From: Fibrobacter succinogenes
Lineage (GTDB): Bacteria > Fibrobacterota > Fibrobacteria > Fibrobacterales > Fibrobacteraceae
Direction: 5' to 3'
Length of the DNA: 49,817 nt
NCBI GenBank assembly: GCA_902761355.1
Contig: CACWJY010000014.1
Coordinates: 1 to 49,817, forward strand
The notes beneath the pieces were generated by a model that was not told the DNA's origin, did no database searches, and saw only the letters and a program-made list of their open reading frames with translations. Below, piece by piece: positions 9,189-18,010 of the stretch; the stretch's first letter is position 1, and every line of letters begins with the position of its first letter. The position numbers were made by a program, and so were the translations under genes.

Positions 9189-11136
9189 CGACGTTTCCAT
9201 CAGCTACTTAATCTTCTTAATGCCGCTTCTCGTTTTTGTGATCAACGGTCTTTACCTCGGTCGCAAATCTGACAAGGCCGCAGCCGCGCTTGCCGTTATT
9301 GGTAACGGTATCGCCATGTGTGCCGCGCTGATTGTCGCGGTTCACTATTTCAGTTCTACGTTTGCACCGCAAAAGTCGATTCTTTTCAACTTTCCCTTCA
9401 TTCAATTCGCCGATAACTTTGCCGCAAGAATCGGACTCCTAATAGACCCTCTTTCGGTCATGATGCTCGTTGTGGTCACGGTGATTTCTTTCCTCGTGAA
9501 CATCTACAGTATCGGCTACATGAAGGGCGACCGCAGTGCCGGCCGGTTCTTCTCGATTCTTTCGCTGTTCAGCTTCAGCATGCTCGGTCTCGTTGCTGCC
9601 ACCAACCTTTTCCAGATGTTTATTTTTTGGGAACTCGTGGGCGTTTCGAGCTACCTGCTCATCGGTTTCTGGTACCATAAGCCCTCCGCCGTAAGCGCCT
9701 CCAAGCAGGCGTTCATCCTTACGCGCTTTGCCGACAGTTTCTTCTTGCTCGGCATTGTCATCGTGAGCTACGTGGTGCAAAGTTTCGACTTCTTTGCGCT
9801 GAACGGACTTTCTCTTACCGTATTCAAGAAAGAAACGATTGATCTCGGTCTCATGGTCGTCAGCAAGGCCGACGCTCTGATTATCGGGTCCATTCTCATC
9901 TTTACTGGCGGCTGGGGTAAATCCGCCATGTTCCCGATGCATATTTGGCTCCCGAACGCCATGGAAGGTCCTACACCGGTCAGTTCCATCATCCACAGTG
10001 CTACGATGGTGGTCGCAGGCGTTTACCTTGTCGCACGCCTTTTCCCATTCTTTGCTATCTGCGGCAACTCACTCACGCTGATTATGTGGGTAGGCGCCTT
10101 CACGATGGTTTTTGCAGCAGTCATTGCTTGCACGCAAAAAGACATCAAGCGCATTCTCGCCTACTCGACGCTTTCGCAGCTCGGTTACATGATGTTTGCA
10201 CTCGGCGCCTGCAAAATTGGCGATGCCGTCATCACCACCGGTTGGACAGCATCGACATTCCACATCTTTACGCACGCCTTCTTTAAATGCGCCTTGTTCC
10301 TCATCGCAGGTAGCCTAATACATCAGGTCCATACGAACGACCTCGATGCCATGGGCGGACTCCGCAAAAAGATGCCTCTCACTTACTGGAGCTGTCTCAT
10401 TTGCGTACTCGCTATTGCAGGCATTCCGCCGTTCTCCGGATTCTTCTCCAAGGACGAAATCATTCTTGCCGCATTCCAAGGACACCATTACGTCGTATTC
10501 GGTTTGGCAATCCTCACAAGCGGACTTACCACCTTCTACATGTTCCGCATGTTCTTCTTGGCTTTCCACGGGGCACCCCGCTGCAAGTCTGTTGCCGAAG
10601 GCCATGTACACGAAGACTTCTTCATGACGCTCCCGATTGTGATTCTCGCCGTACCGGCTCTGCTGAGCGGCATCTTAGGCAAGGGTCTCTTCGAACACTA
10701 CTTTGTACCGGGAAGACTCCGCATTCCACAATTTGTACTGCTCCCCCATGCCGAATGGATTCCTTACGTCGCCGTAGCCGTCGCTGCCGTTGCGCTTTTG
10801 ATAGCCTGGTTCTTCTACGCCAGTCCGAAAGCCAAAATTGAACGCGCCCTCGACGAATCCAATCGCAGCGCTCTTTATAAGGTTGTTTATCACAAGTTCT
10901 ACTTCGACGAAATGTACTATGCCGTAGTTCGCCAGTTCGTAATCGGCGGCATCGCTCGCGTTGCAAGATTTATTCAGGACTACATTATCGAAGGCATCCT
11001 CGCATTCTGCGTCTGGTTCATCCACAAATTGGGTGACCTCGTACGTTATGCACAGGGTGGCAACTTGAGTTTCTACCTGGGAACCCTAATCGTAGGCGTT
11101 TTGCTGTGGCGTTTTTTGGGACAGCTTCCGCTGTAA
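9181..11136 (+). CDS. nuoL: NADH-quinone oxidoreductase subunit L
   Basis: Distal antiporter-like proton-pumping subunit; 651 residues with about 16 transmembrane helices and the C-terminal lateral amphipathic helix plus final anchor. Key residues are present: Glu in FIFWELVGVSSYLL (TM5), Lys in GGWGKSAMFPMHIWLP (TM7), His in IIHSATMVVAG, and Lys in HAFFKCALFLIAGS. It starts within the last codons of nuoK, preceded by GAGGGACCTCC. Confidence 0.96.
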   Translation: MINDVSISYLIFLMPLLVFVINGLYLGRKSDKAAAALAVIGNGIAMCAALIVAVHYFSSTFAPQKSILFNFPFIQFADNFAARIGLLIDPLSVMMLVVVTVISFLVNIYSIGYMKGDRSAGRFFSILSLFSFSMLGLVAATNLFQMFIFWELVGVSSYLLIGFWYHKPSAVSASKQAFILTRFADSFFLLGIVIVSYVVQSFDFFALNGLSLTVFKKETIDLGLMVVSKADALIIGSILIFTGGWGKSAMFPMHIWLPNAMEGPTPVSSIIHSATMVVAGVYLVARLFPFFAICGNSLTLIMWVGAFTMVFAAVIACTQKDIKRILAYSTLSQLGYMMFALGACKIGDAVITTGWTASTFHIFTHAFFKCALFLIAGSLIHQVHTNDLDAMGGLRKKMPLTYWSCLICVLAIAGIPPFSGFFSKDEIILAAFQGHHYVVFGLAILTSGLTTFYMFRMFFLAFHGAPRCKSVAEGHVHEDFFMTLPIVILAVPALLSGILGKGLFEHYFVPGRLRIPQFVLLPHAEWIPYVAVAVAAVALLIAWFFYASPKAKIERALDESNRSALYKVVYHKFYFDEMYYAVVRQFVIGGIARVARFIQDYIIEGILAFCVWFIHKLGDLVRYAQGGNLSFYLGTLIVGVLLWRFLGQLPL

Positions 11137-11150
11137 GGTAAGGTTTGAAT

Positions 11151-12662
11151 ATGGATTCTTTACTTTTTAACTTAATCTGGATTATCCCGCTTTTCACGGT
11201 GCTGGTTTGCGCTCCGATTCCGTCGCAAAAGGAATCGCTTTTGAAGTCAATCCATGCCGCATCGGGAACAATCGTCCTTTTGCTTGTCGGCTACCTCACT
11301 TACAGGCTCTACACGCTTGGAGTTGATTCTGCCGCCAAAGAATCTGCCCCGCTGTTGCTGCACTATTACATGGACATTCCTTGGATCCACACGTTCAACG
11401 CCCACTACTCTGTCGGTGCAGACGGTCTCAACATGTTCCTGCTGTTCCTTACAGCGGTGATTGTATGGGGAGGCATCCTCGTCAGCTGGAATATCAAGGG
11501 TAACCAGAAGGTTTTCTTTGCACTTATCCAGTTGCTTGCCACTAGCGTCTACGGCGTATTCATGAGCATGGACCTGGTGCTGTTCTTCGTATTCTACGAA
11601 ATGGAAGCACTCTGCATGTACCTGATGATTGCGGGCTACGGCTCGGGCCGCAAGGACTACGGCGGTAAAAAGCTGACGTTGACACTCGCCTTTGGTTCAT
11701 CGATGATACTCGCCACGCTCTTTGGGCTCTATTTTGAAAGCGGAATCAACAGTTGGAGCCTTGTAGAACTTTCTAAAATCACGCTCCCGATGGATTTCCA
11801 GATGTGGGCATTCCCGCTAATGTTCATGGGCTTTGCCGTTTCGAGTTCCCTGTTCCCGTTCCATTTTTGGAGCCCAGACGGTCACTCCGCCGCACCGACG
11901 GCCGTATCGATGCTTGCCGCCGGCGTGATGATGAAAATGGGCGCTTACGGATGCCTTCGCGTTGCCATGTTCCTGATGCCAGAAGCAGCCAAGATTTGGC
12001 TCCCGTACGTGGTGGCACTCCTGATTTTCAATGTGGTGCTTGGTCCCTTTATTGCGCTTCGCCACAAGGACCTCAAATATATCACCGCTTACAGTTCCAT
12101 TAGCCACTTGGGTCTCATTTTCCTTGGTCTTGCAGCCCTTACGCCGGTAGGACTCCGCGGAGCATCCCTCCAGATGATTTCTCACGGTTTCTTGACGGGG
12201 CTTTTCTTCGCGACCATCGGCATGATTTACGAACGCACGCATACCCGTGACATTACCGAAATGGGCGGCATCATGCGCAAGCTCCCCTTCCTTGGAGTCG
12301 GCTTCGTAATTGCAGGCTTTGCAGGCCTTGGGCTCCCAGGCTTTAGCGGATTCATCGCCGAAAGCAACATCTTTATCGGAGCCTTCCAGCAAAGCTCCAC
12401 GCTCACGCGAATCGTCACCGTACTTGCAATTCTTTCGATAACAACGACCGCTGTCTATATTCTTCAAACAGCAAACCGCATGCTGCACGGCAATATGCCT
12501 GCCAAGTATGAAAAGCTCACGGACGCCTGCTTCCGCGAAAAGATCGTGGTTATTGTACTCGTTCTCTGCCTCCTATTGATTGGTGTGTTCCCCGGATGGA
12601 TTGCCGACATGCTCGACCAGAGCATTGCCCCTATTTTTGCAAAGATTAACTCCGCATTATAG
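11151..12662 (+). CDS. nuoM: NADH-quinone oxidoreductase subunit M (TM7 lysine replaced by Ser)
   Basis: Middle antiporter-like subunit; 503 residues and about 14 transmembrane helices. Glu150 (VFYEMEALCMYL) corresponds to E. coli Glu144, and Lys262 in MMKMGAYG corresponds to Lys265. The position equivalent to E. coli Lys234 (FAVKMPVVPLHGWLPDAH) is Ser231 here (FAVSSSLFPFHFWSPDGH), although the flanking sequence aligns without a gap. I chose the ATG at 11151 because AAGGTAAGG precedes it at good distance; a TTG at 11145 is the alternative. Confidence 0.95.
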   Translation: MDSLLFNLIWIIPLFTVLVCAPIPSQKESLLKSIHAASGTIVLLLVGYLTYRLYTLGVDSAAKESAPLLLHYYMDIPWIHTFNAHYSVGADGLNMFLLFLTAVIVWGGILVSWNIKGNQKVFFALIQLLATSVYGVFMSMDLVLFFVFYEMEALCMYLMIAGYGSGRKDYGGKKLTLTLAFGSSMILATLFGLYFESGINSWSLVELSKITLPMDFQMWAFPLMFMGFAVSSSLFPFHFWSPDGHSAAPTAVSMLAAGVMMKMGAYGCLRVAMFLMPEAAKIWLPYVVALLIFNVVLGPFIALRHKDLKYITAYSSISHLGLIFLGLAALTPVGLRGASLQMISHGFLTGLFFATIGMIYERTHTRDITEMGGIMRKLPFLGVGFVIAGFAGLGLPGFSGFIAESNIFIGAFQQSSTLTRIVTVLAILSITTTAVYILQTANRMLHGNMPAKYEKLTDACFREKIVVIVLVLCLLLIGVFPGWIADMLDQSIAPIFAKINSAL

Positions 12663-12670
12663 ATTTTACT

Positions 12671-14104
12671 ATGTATATACCCAACTTTATCATCCCAGAC
12701 CTTTTGCTTCTGCTATTCCCGTTCATCGTTATCGGGAGCAGGCTCTTTTGCACCGACCGTTCGAAAGTACCTTGGCGCATCGCGAACATCGGTTTCATTC
12801 TGATTTTCGTTCTGCTAAACCTAATACCGCTCGCCAGCGGCACTGGCCGTTTCTTTATCACGAACTGGCACATCGATGACTTTGGCGTACTCATGCGCGA
12901 AGTCCTGATGGTTTCGGCCATTCTTGGCATCTGGCTTGCAAAGGATTACTTTGAACACGGTGGCGACGGAAAGCCGGCCATGCATCAGATTGCAGAATTT
13001 ATCGGCACCGTGGCATTCGCCACCTTCGGCGGATTCACCGTTGTGTCGGCCTGCGACCTGCTCACCTTCTTCCTCGGCCTCGAAATTGCGACCATCCCGA
13101 TGTACGCCCTTGCCGCCTGGAACAAACGCGACCAATACGGTTCAGAAGCAGCCACCAAGTACATTTTGATGGGCTCCGTAGCCACAGCCTTTGAGCTGTT
13201 CGGTTTCAGCTATCTCTACGGTTTTGCAGGCTCCATACACTTTGAAGCCATTCAACAAGCCGTTTCTAGCGGAACCTCGCCCCTACTGTGGATCGCGGTG
13301 CTGTTCTTGTTCGCAGGAATCGGATTCAAGCTGACCTTGTTCCCCTTCTACACCTGGGCCCCCGACGTTTACGAAGGAGCCCCGACGCCTGTTACCGCCA
13401 TTCTCTCAGTGACCTCCAAGGCAACGGCCATCGCATTCCTCGTGGTTTTGGTCTTTGGCCCCCTCGCCCCGATTCAAGAAAAGGTTGCTCCATTTATCGC
13501 ACTCCTTGCAGGGACCACACTCTTTGTGGGTAACCTGGGCGCCTTAAAGCAAAGCAGACTCCGCCGCTTTATGGCTTACAGCTCTATTGCACAAGCAGGC
13601 TACATTATGGTGGCACTCCTTGGTCCGGCAGCTACGGCAAAGACGGCAATCATTTACTACTTGTTCGTGTATGCGGTTTCGAACTACCTCGCCTTCTTCA
13701 TTTTCGGCATTATCGGCCACCACCGCGAAGAAACCTTCAACTCGCTACGCGGACTTTCTAAACAGAAACCGATGCTTGCCATTGCGCTTGCTGTCGCCAT
13801 GTTCAGCCTTGCAGGCATTCCGCCACTCGCTGGTTTCTTTGGTAAATTTCACCTGTTCTTCAGTGGAGCCTCTACTGGCCACTACGGCATTGTGGCATTC
13901 GCCGTGCTGAACAATGTGCTTGCGCTATTCTACTACCTGCAACTCATTAAGAGCGCATGGATAGATGATACCGACGAACATTTAAATCCGCTGCGCATGA
14001 CAAAGCGTCAACGAGCCGTCATTGCTCTTCTGACCGTTGCAGTAATTGTACTCGGTGTGTTGCCGTTCTTAAGCGACAATATCTTTATGGGATTCAACTT
14101 TTAA
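12671..14104 (+). CDS. nuoN: NADH-quinone oxidoreductase subunit N
   Basis: Third antiporter-like subunit; 477 residues and about 14 transmembrane helices. The conserved Glu of TM5 (FLGLEIATIPMYAL), Lys of TM7 (GIGFKLTLFPFYTWAPDVYEGAP) and Lys of TM8 (VTSKATAIAFLV) are all present, unlike in the neighbouring NuoM. It is the last gene of the cluster and is followed by a terminator at 14145. No nuoE, nuoF or nuoG occurs in the window. Confidence 0.95.
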   Translation: MYIPNFIIPDLLLLLFPFIVIGSRLFCTDRSKVPWRIANIGFILIFVLLNLIPLASGTGRFFITNWHIDDFGVLMREVLMVSAILGIWLAKDYFEHGGDGKPAMHQIAEFIGTVAFATFGGFTVVSACDLLTFFLGLEIATIPMYALAAWNKRDQYGSEAATKYILMGSVATAFELFGFSYLYGFAGSIHFEAIQQAVSSGTSPLLWIAVLFLFAGIGFKLTLFPFYTWAPDVYEGAPTPVTAILSVTSKATAIAFLVVLVFGPLAPIQEKVAPFIALLAGTTLFVGNLGALKQSRLRRFMAYSSIAQAGYIMVALLGPAATAKTAIIYYLFVYAVSNYLAFFIFGIIGHHREETFNSLRGLSKQKPMLAIALAVAMFSLAGIPPLAGFFGKFHLFFSGASTGHYGIVAFAVLNNVLALFYYLQLIKSAWIDDTDEHLNPLRMTKRQRAVIALLTVAVIVLGVLPFLSDNIFMGFNF

Positions 14105-14144
14105 GACCAGTTAATTCCAACGAGAATCCTTGCCAGTTTATCGC

Positions 14145-14172
14145 AAAAGACCCGCTTAACAGCGGGTCTTTT
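14145..14172 (+). terminator. Terminator of the nuo cluster
   Basis: GACCCGC (14149-14155), loop TTAACA and GCGGGTC (14162-14168) form a perfect 7-bp stem followed by TTTTATT. It lies 40 nt after the nuoN stop. The A-run on the left would let it work in the other direction too. Confidence 0.85.
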
Positions 14173-14226
14173 ATTATAATAGTTATCAGAACCTTTAAGG
14201 TTTAAACAGCGATTCTAAGCAACGGT

Positions 14227-14346
14227 TTAAAACGCCGTAACACGAACAATCCGGTTTGCTTTGCCGCGACGTACCAGATATACCCCCGATTTGCAGAACT
14301 TTTCCAGCAAGACTTGTTCTAAGTTCAAACCCAGCTTAGTTTGTTT
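14227..14346 (-). pseudogene. Remnant of a Fibrobacter-type C-terminal (sorting/anchoring) tail
   Basis: An open minus-strand stretch of about 39 codons without a start codon ends at a TAA (14229-14227). Its last residues, SGVYLVRRGKANRIVRV then TAF, resemble the final strands of the C-terminal tail found on secreted Fibrobacter proteins; compare LPSGLYVARVQG at the end of the GH8 enzyme in this window. It starts right after the gyrA terminator. I read it as the 3' end of a lost secreted-protein gene. The match is short, so chance is possible. Confidence 0.45.
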
Positions 14347-14348
14347 TG

Positions 14349-14374
14349 AAAAAGGCCCCTTGCGGGGCCTTTTT
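14349..14374 (-). terminator. Terminator of surE-gyrA
   Basis: On the minus strand AAAAAGGCCCC, loop GCAA and GGGGCCTTTTT form an 11-bp stem with a U-run, starting 16 nt after the gyrA stop codon. Confidence 0.9.
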
Positions 14375-14390
14375 AGACTAATACTGTAAA

Positions 14391-17096
14391 TTAGGCTTCG
14401 TCTTCAGGAGCCGGCACACCGATCTGCTGTTCCGGCTTGTCTTCGATCTTTTCGACAGAATCGTCATCGACTTCGACGCCTTCCACCTTGTCAAAGGTTT
14501 CCTTCGCCTCGGCGCTATCTTGTTCGATATCCTCGACGCTCGGGAGTGCGGTAGCATCTTGCACCACATCGCCTTCGCGCAGGCTGATGGCCTTGACGCC
14601 CTGAGCATTACGGCCCGTGAGGCGGATATCGGCTGCCTTGATACGAATCACCTGGCCTTCGCGGCTGGTAATGATCAAGTCGTAGTCGTCAGCGACGCTT
14701 TCCACGAACACGGCGGCGCCCACCTTGTCGGTCACATTCAGGTTGCGCACGCCCTTGCTTCCGCGACGGGTAATGCGGTAAGTCGAAGGTTCGCTGCGCT
14801 TGCCGTAACCGTTTTCGGTAATGGTCACGATCTTGTTGCCAGCCTTGAGCCACAACAGAGAAATCACTTCGTCGCCTTCGGCCAAGGTAATGCCCTTCAC
14901 GCCGTGCGTGCCGCGGCCCATGGCGCGGAAGCAGCTGATCGGGAAGGTCACGGCCTGACCGTTCTTGGTCGCAAGCATCAGCAAGTCCTTCGGAATCGGA
15001 CGACCTTCGATATCTTCGGCGTCTTCGGATTCCTCGGCGATGGCGGCCTCGGCAGCCTGTGTTTCGGCTTCGGCATCAGCGTCTTCGCCTTCGGCGGCCT
15101 GGCTTGCCTTGAAGTCTTCAGCAGACATACCCACGAGCTGAACCTTCACCAATTCATCGTCTTCGTCAAGGCTGATGGCGTTCACGCCGGCCTTACGCGG
15201 ACGGCTGAACAGCGTGAGGTCCATCTTGTTGATGACACCCTTCTTGGTTGCAAATACGAGGCAGAAGTAGCCACCGAACTTACGCACCGGCACAATTGCC
15301 TGAACCTTTTCACCTTCGGTAAGACCAATGAAGTTGATAATCGGGCGACCCTTGCCGTTGCGGGTTCCTTCGGGCAAGCGATAAACCTTGGTCCAGTAAG
15401 CACGACCCTTGTTCGTAAATACGAGCAAGTAGCTGTGAGTGCTTGCGGTAAAGATCTGTTCGACGTTATCTTCTTCCTTGAGCGTTGCGCCGATAATGCC
15501 CTTGCCGCCACGGTTCTGCGCCTTGAAGGTATCAATCGGCAAGCGTTTGATGTAGCCTTCGCGGCTGAGCGTAATCACCTGTTCTTCTTCGGCAATCAGG
15601 TCTTCGTAATCGTAGTCATCGACAGCATCTTCGATAGAAGTACGGCGGTCATCGCCACACTTGTCGACGATTGCATCGAGACGGTCGAGCATAATCTTCA
15701 CGCGGCGTTCGCGCTTTTCCAGAATGTCCTTCAAGTCGGCAACAGTTGCAACGAGTTCGTTGTATTCGGCTTCCAACTTTTCGATATTCAGGCCAGTGAG
15801 CTGAGCGAGGCGCATGTCCACGATAGCCTGCGACTGGATTTCGTCGAGGTTAAAGCGGTTCTGCAAGGCAGTCTTTGCGGCTTCGGTCGTGGGGCTAGAC
15901 TTGATGATTTGCACCACTTCGTCGATGTTCTGCGTTGCAATACGCAGGCCTTCAATAATGTGGAGTCGTGCTTCGGCCTTGTTCAAATCGAACTGCGTAG
16001 AACGCGTAATCACTTCCAAGCGGTGATCCACATAAACCTGGATGAGATCCTTAAGCGTCAGGAGCTTCGGCAGGTTGTTGACAAGAGCCAAGTTGTAAAT
16101 GCTGAACGTCGTCTGCAATTGCGTGTTTTTGAACAAATTATTTAAAACAACTTCGGCGACCACATCCTTGCGCATTTCAATCACAATGCGCATACCTTCG
16201 CGGCTAGATTCATCGCGAATGTCGGTAATACCGTCGACGCGCTTGTCCTTCACGAGTTCTGCAATCTTCTTACAGAGTTCGGCCTTGTTGACCATGTAAG
16301 GAATTTCGCTCACAACAATGCGCGGCTTACCGCGGCTATCAACATCAATTTCGGTACGAGCACGCACGCGCACGCGACCATGGCCCGTCAAGTAAGCATC
16401 ACGGATGCCCGCGCGGCCACAAATCACGCCGCCGGTCGGGAAGTCCGGACCAGACACGTACTGCAAAAGGTCTTCGCCAGAAATATCCGGATTTTCGGCC
16501 ACCGCATGAATGGCATTTGCAATTTCGCGAAGGTTGTGCGGAGCCATCGAGGTTGCCATACCAACAGCAATACCCGTGGTACCGTTCACCAGCATGTTCG
16601 GGAGAGCGGAAGGCAACACCTTCGGTTCTTCCAAAGATTCGTCAAAGTTCGGGCCCATGTCGACGGTATCTTTTTCAAGATCTTCGAGCATGAGGGCACC
16701 CATGTTGTTCATCTTGGCTTCGGTGTAACGCATTGCAGCGGCGCCGTCACCGTCGATAGAACCGAAGTTACCCTGGCCGAACACCAGCGGGTAGCGCAGC
16801 GAGAAGTCCTGCGCCATACGCACCAAGGTTTCGTACACGGCGGAGTCGCCATGCGGGTGGTACTTACCAATCACGTCACCCACGATACGGGCGGACTTCA
16901 CCGTCGGCTTGTTGGGCACCACGCCCAACTTGTGCATACTGTACATCACGCGGCGGTGCACCGGCTTAAAACCGTCACGAGCATCAGGCAAGGCACGAGC
17001 AACTATCACACTCATGGAATAGCGCAAGTAGCAATCCTGCATGTCCTTTTCGATTAAGGACCTGATTTGCGAACCTGGTACCAATTCTTCTGACAT
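14391..17096 (-). CDS. gyrA: DNA gyrase subunit A
   Basis: Type IIA topoisomerase subunit that breaks and rejoins DNA. 901 residues. The N-terminal domain has the catalytic Tyr124 (AAMRYTEAKM) and the quinolone region HPHGDSAVYETL, with Ser85 and Glu89 at the positions of E. coli Ser83 and Asp87. The C-terminal beta-pinwheel carries a GyrA-box-like QNRGGKG, which favours GyrA over ParC. Odd features are an acidic Ala/Glu-rich insertion between two blades (about 660-700) and a 45-residue acidic tail. The Shine-Dalgarno GAGGA lies before the ATG, 10 nt after surE. Gyrase activity also needs a GyrB, which is not in this window. Confidence 0.95.
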   Translation of the reverse strand: MSEELVPGSQIRSLIEKDMQDCYLRYSMSVIVARALPDARDGFKPVHRRVMYSMHKLGVVPNKPTVKSARIVGDVIGKYHPHGDSAVYETLVRMAQDFSLRYPLVFGQGNFGSIDGDGAAAMRYTEAKMNNMGALMLEDLEKDTVDMGPNFDESLEEPKVLPSALPNMLVNGTTGIAVGMATSMAPHNLREIANAIHAVAENPDISGEDLLQYVSGPDFPTGGVICGRAGIRDAYLTGHGRVRVRARTEIDVDSRGKPRIVVSEIPYMVNKAELCKKIAELVKDKRVDGITDIRDESSREGMRIVIEMRKDVVAEVVLNNLFKNTQLQTTFSIYNLALVNNLPKLLTLKDLIQVYVDHRLEVITRSTQFDLNKAEARLHIIEGLRIATQNIDEVVQIIKSSPTTEAAKTALQNRFNLDEIQSQAIVDMRLAQLTGLNIEKLEAEYNELVATVADLKDILEKRERRVKIMLDRLDAIVDKCGDDRRTSIEDAVDDYDYEDLIAEEEQVITLSREGYIKRLPIDTFKAQNRGGKGIIGATLKEEDNVEQIFTASTHSYLLVFTNKGRAYWTKVYRLPEGTRNGKGRPIINFIGLTEGEKVQAIVPVRKFGGYFCLVFATKKGVINKMDLTLFSRPRKAGVNAISLDEDDELVKVQLVGMSAEDFKASQAAEGEDADAEAETQAAEAAIAEESEDAEDIEGRPIPKDLLMLATKNGQAVTFPISCFRAMGRGTHGVKGITLAEGDEVISLLWLKAGNKIVTITENGYGKRSEPSTYRITRRGSKGVRNLNVTDKVGAAVFVESVADDYDLIITSREGQVIRIKAADIRLTGRNAQGVKAISLREGDVVQDATALPSVEDIEQDSAEAKETFDKVEGVEVDDDSVEKIEDKPEQQIGVPAPEDEA

Positions 17097-17106
17097 TCTT
17101 TTTCCT

Positions 17107-17928
17107 CTAATTATCCACCGGTGTTTCCACCAGCATTTCGTTTATTTCATTTAAACTTTCATCGTCGGTCTGGTCGATACGGTGGGGCGTTATCGTCGCA
17201 TAGCCCTGATTCAGCAGATAGTCATCACTATCCTTGGGCTGTTCGTCCCACAGTTTGTCACCATCCAATTGCCACAGTCCATTTTCATAGGAATAATGGT
17301 CCGTAAACATTCCAAGGGCCATCCTGGTCGCCTTAAAACCCTTGAAGGTTTCGGCGGTAGTCTTTGGGAAATTCACGTTCCAGAAAACACCTACGGGAAT
17401 CCGTTCGAACAGGCGGTCCTTGACCACCTTCACGGCAAACTCTTTTGCCGTTTCGAGCATATTCGGTGTCGATCCCCTAAGAGAAAGAGCAATACCCGGC
17501 ACCCCCCAAAGGGCAGCCTCACGGGCTCCAGCGACCGTCCCCGAATAAAGCGACGACACGCCGGAATTTTCGCCCAGATTCACGCCTGAGAAGCATACAT
17601 CAAAAGGTCTTTGAACTGCCCCCGGACCACCCCCCTCGGTGGTAAGCCCATGAGTGGCAAAATGCCCCAAGGCAAACTTCACGCAATCAGCAGGTGTCCC
17701 CGACATAGAATACGCCTCAATGGACGCATTCTCCGAAAATTCCACTTTTTTGACCGAAAGTCCACGCCGAACGGTAAAGGCGTGACCTACCCCGCTCTGT
17801 TCCACTTCGGGAGCAAAAATGCACACGTCCGCATAAGGGACAAGCGCACACGCCAAAGCGAGCATATAGCCACTCTGGATTCCGTCATCATTTGCGATGA
17901 GGACACGTGTCTTTGGGTAGTCTTGCAT
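17107..17928 (-). CDS. surE: 5'-nucleotidase SurE
   Basis: Metal-dependent phosphatase acting on nucleoside 5'-monophosphates, linked to stationary-phase survival. 273 residues. Motifs: RVLIANDDGIQSGYM with the metal-binding Asp pair at 14-15, FAPEVEQSGVGHAFT, YSMSGTPADCVKFAL, and FSGVNLGENSGVSSLYSGTVAGAREAA with the metal-ligand Asn. The extended C-terminus (about 230-273) is acidic. It is co-directional with gyrA (10-nt gap), so probably one transcript. Confidence 0.95.
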   Translation of the reverse strand: MQDYPKTRVLIANDDGIQSGYMLALACALVPYADVCIFAPEVEQSGVGHAFTVRRGLSVKKVEFSENASIEAYSMSGTPADCVKFALGHFATHGLTTEGGGPGAVQRPFDVCFSGVNLGENSGVSSLYSGTVAGAREAALWGVPGIALSLRGSTPNMLETAKEFAVKVVKDRLFERIPVGVFWNVNFPKTTAETFKGFKATRMALGMFTDHYSYENGLWQLDGDKLWDEQPKDSDDYLLNQGYATITPHRIDQTDDESLNEINEMLVETPVDN

Positions 17929-18010
17929 GTAAGATAAAAGATAGAAAAAACGCCTAAAAACATCCCCCCAAAAAGGGGTAAAAAAACATTCTATTAGCTA
18001 TCTTTTGAGC

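Noticed and set aside
14520..16145. 541-residue plus-strand open frame inside gyrA
   Set aside because: It is antisense to conserved gyrA sequence, with composition typical of a shadow frame and no domain.
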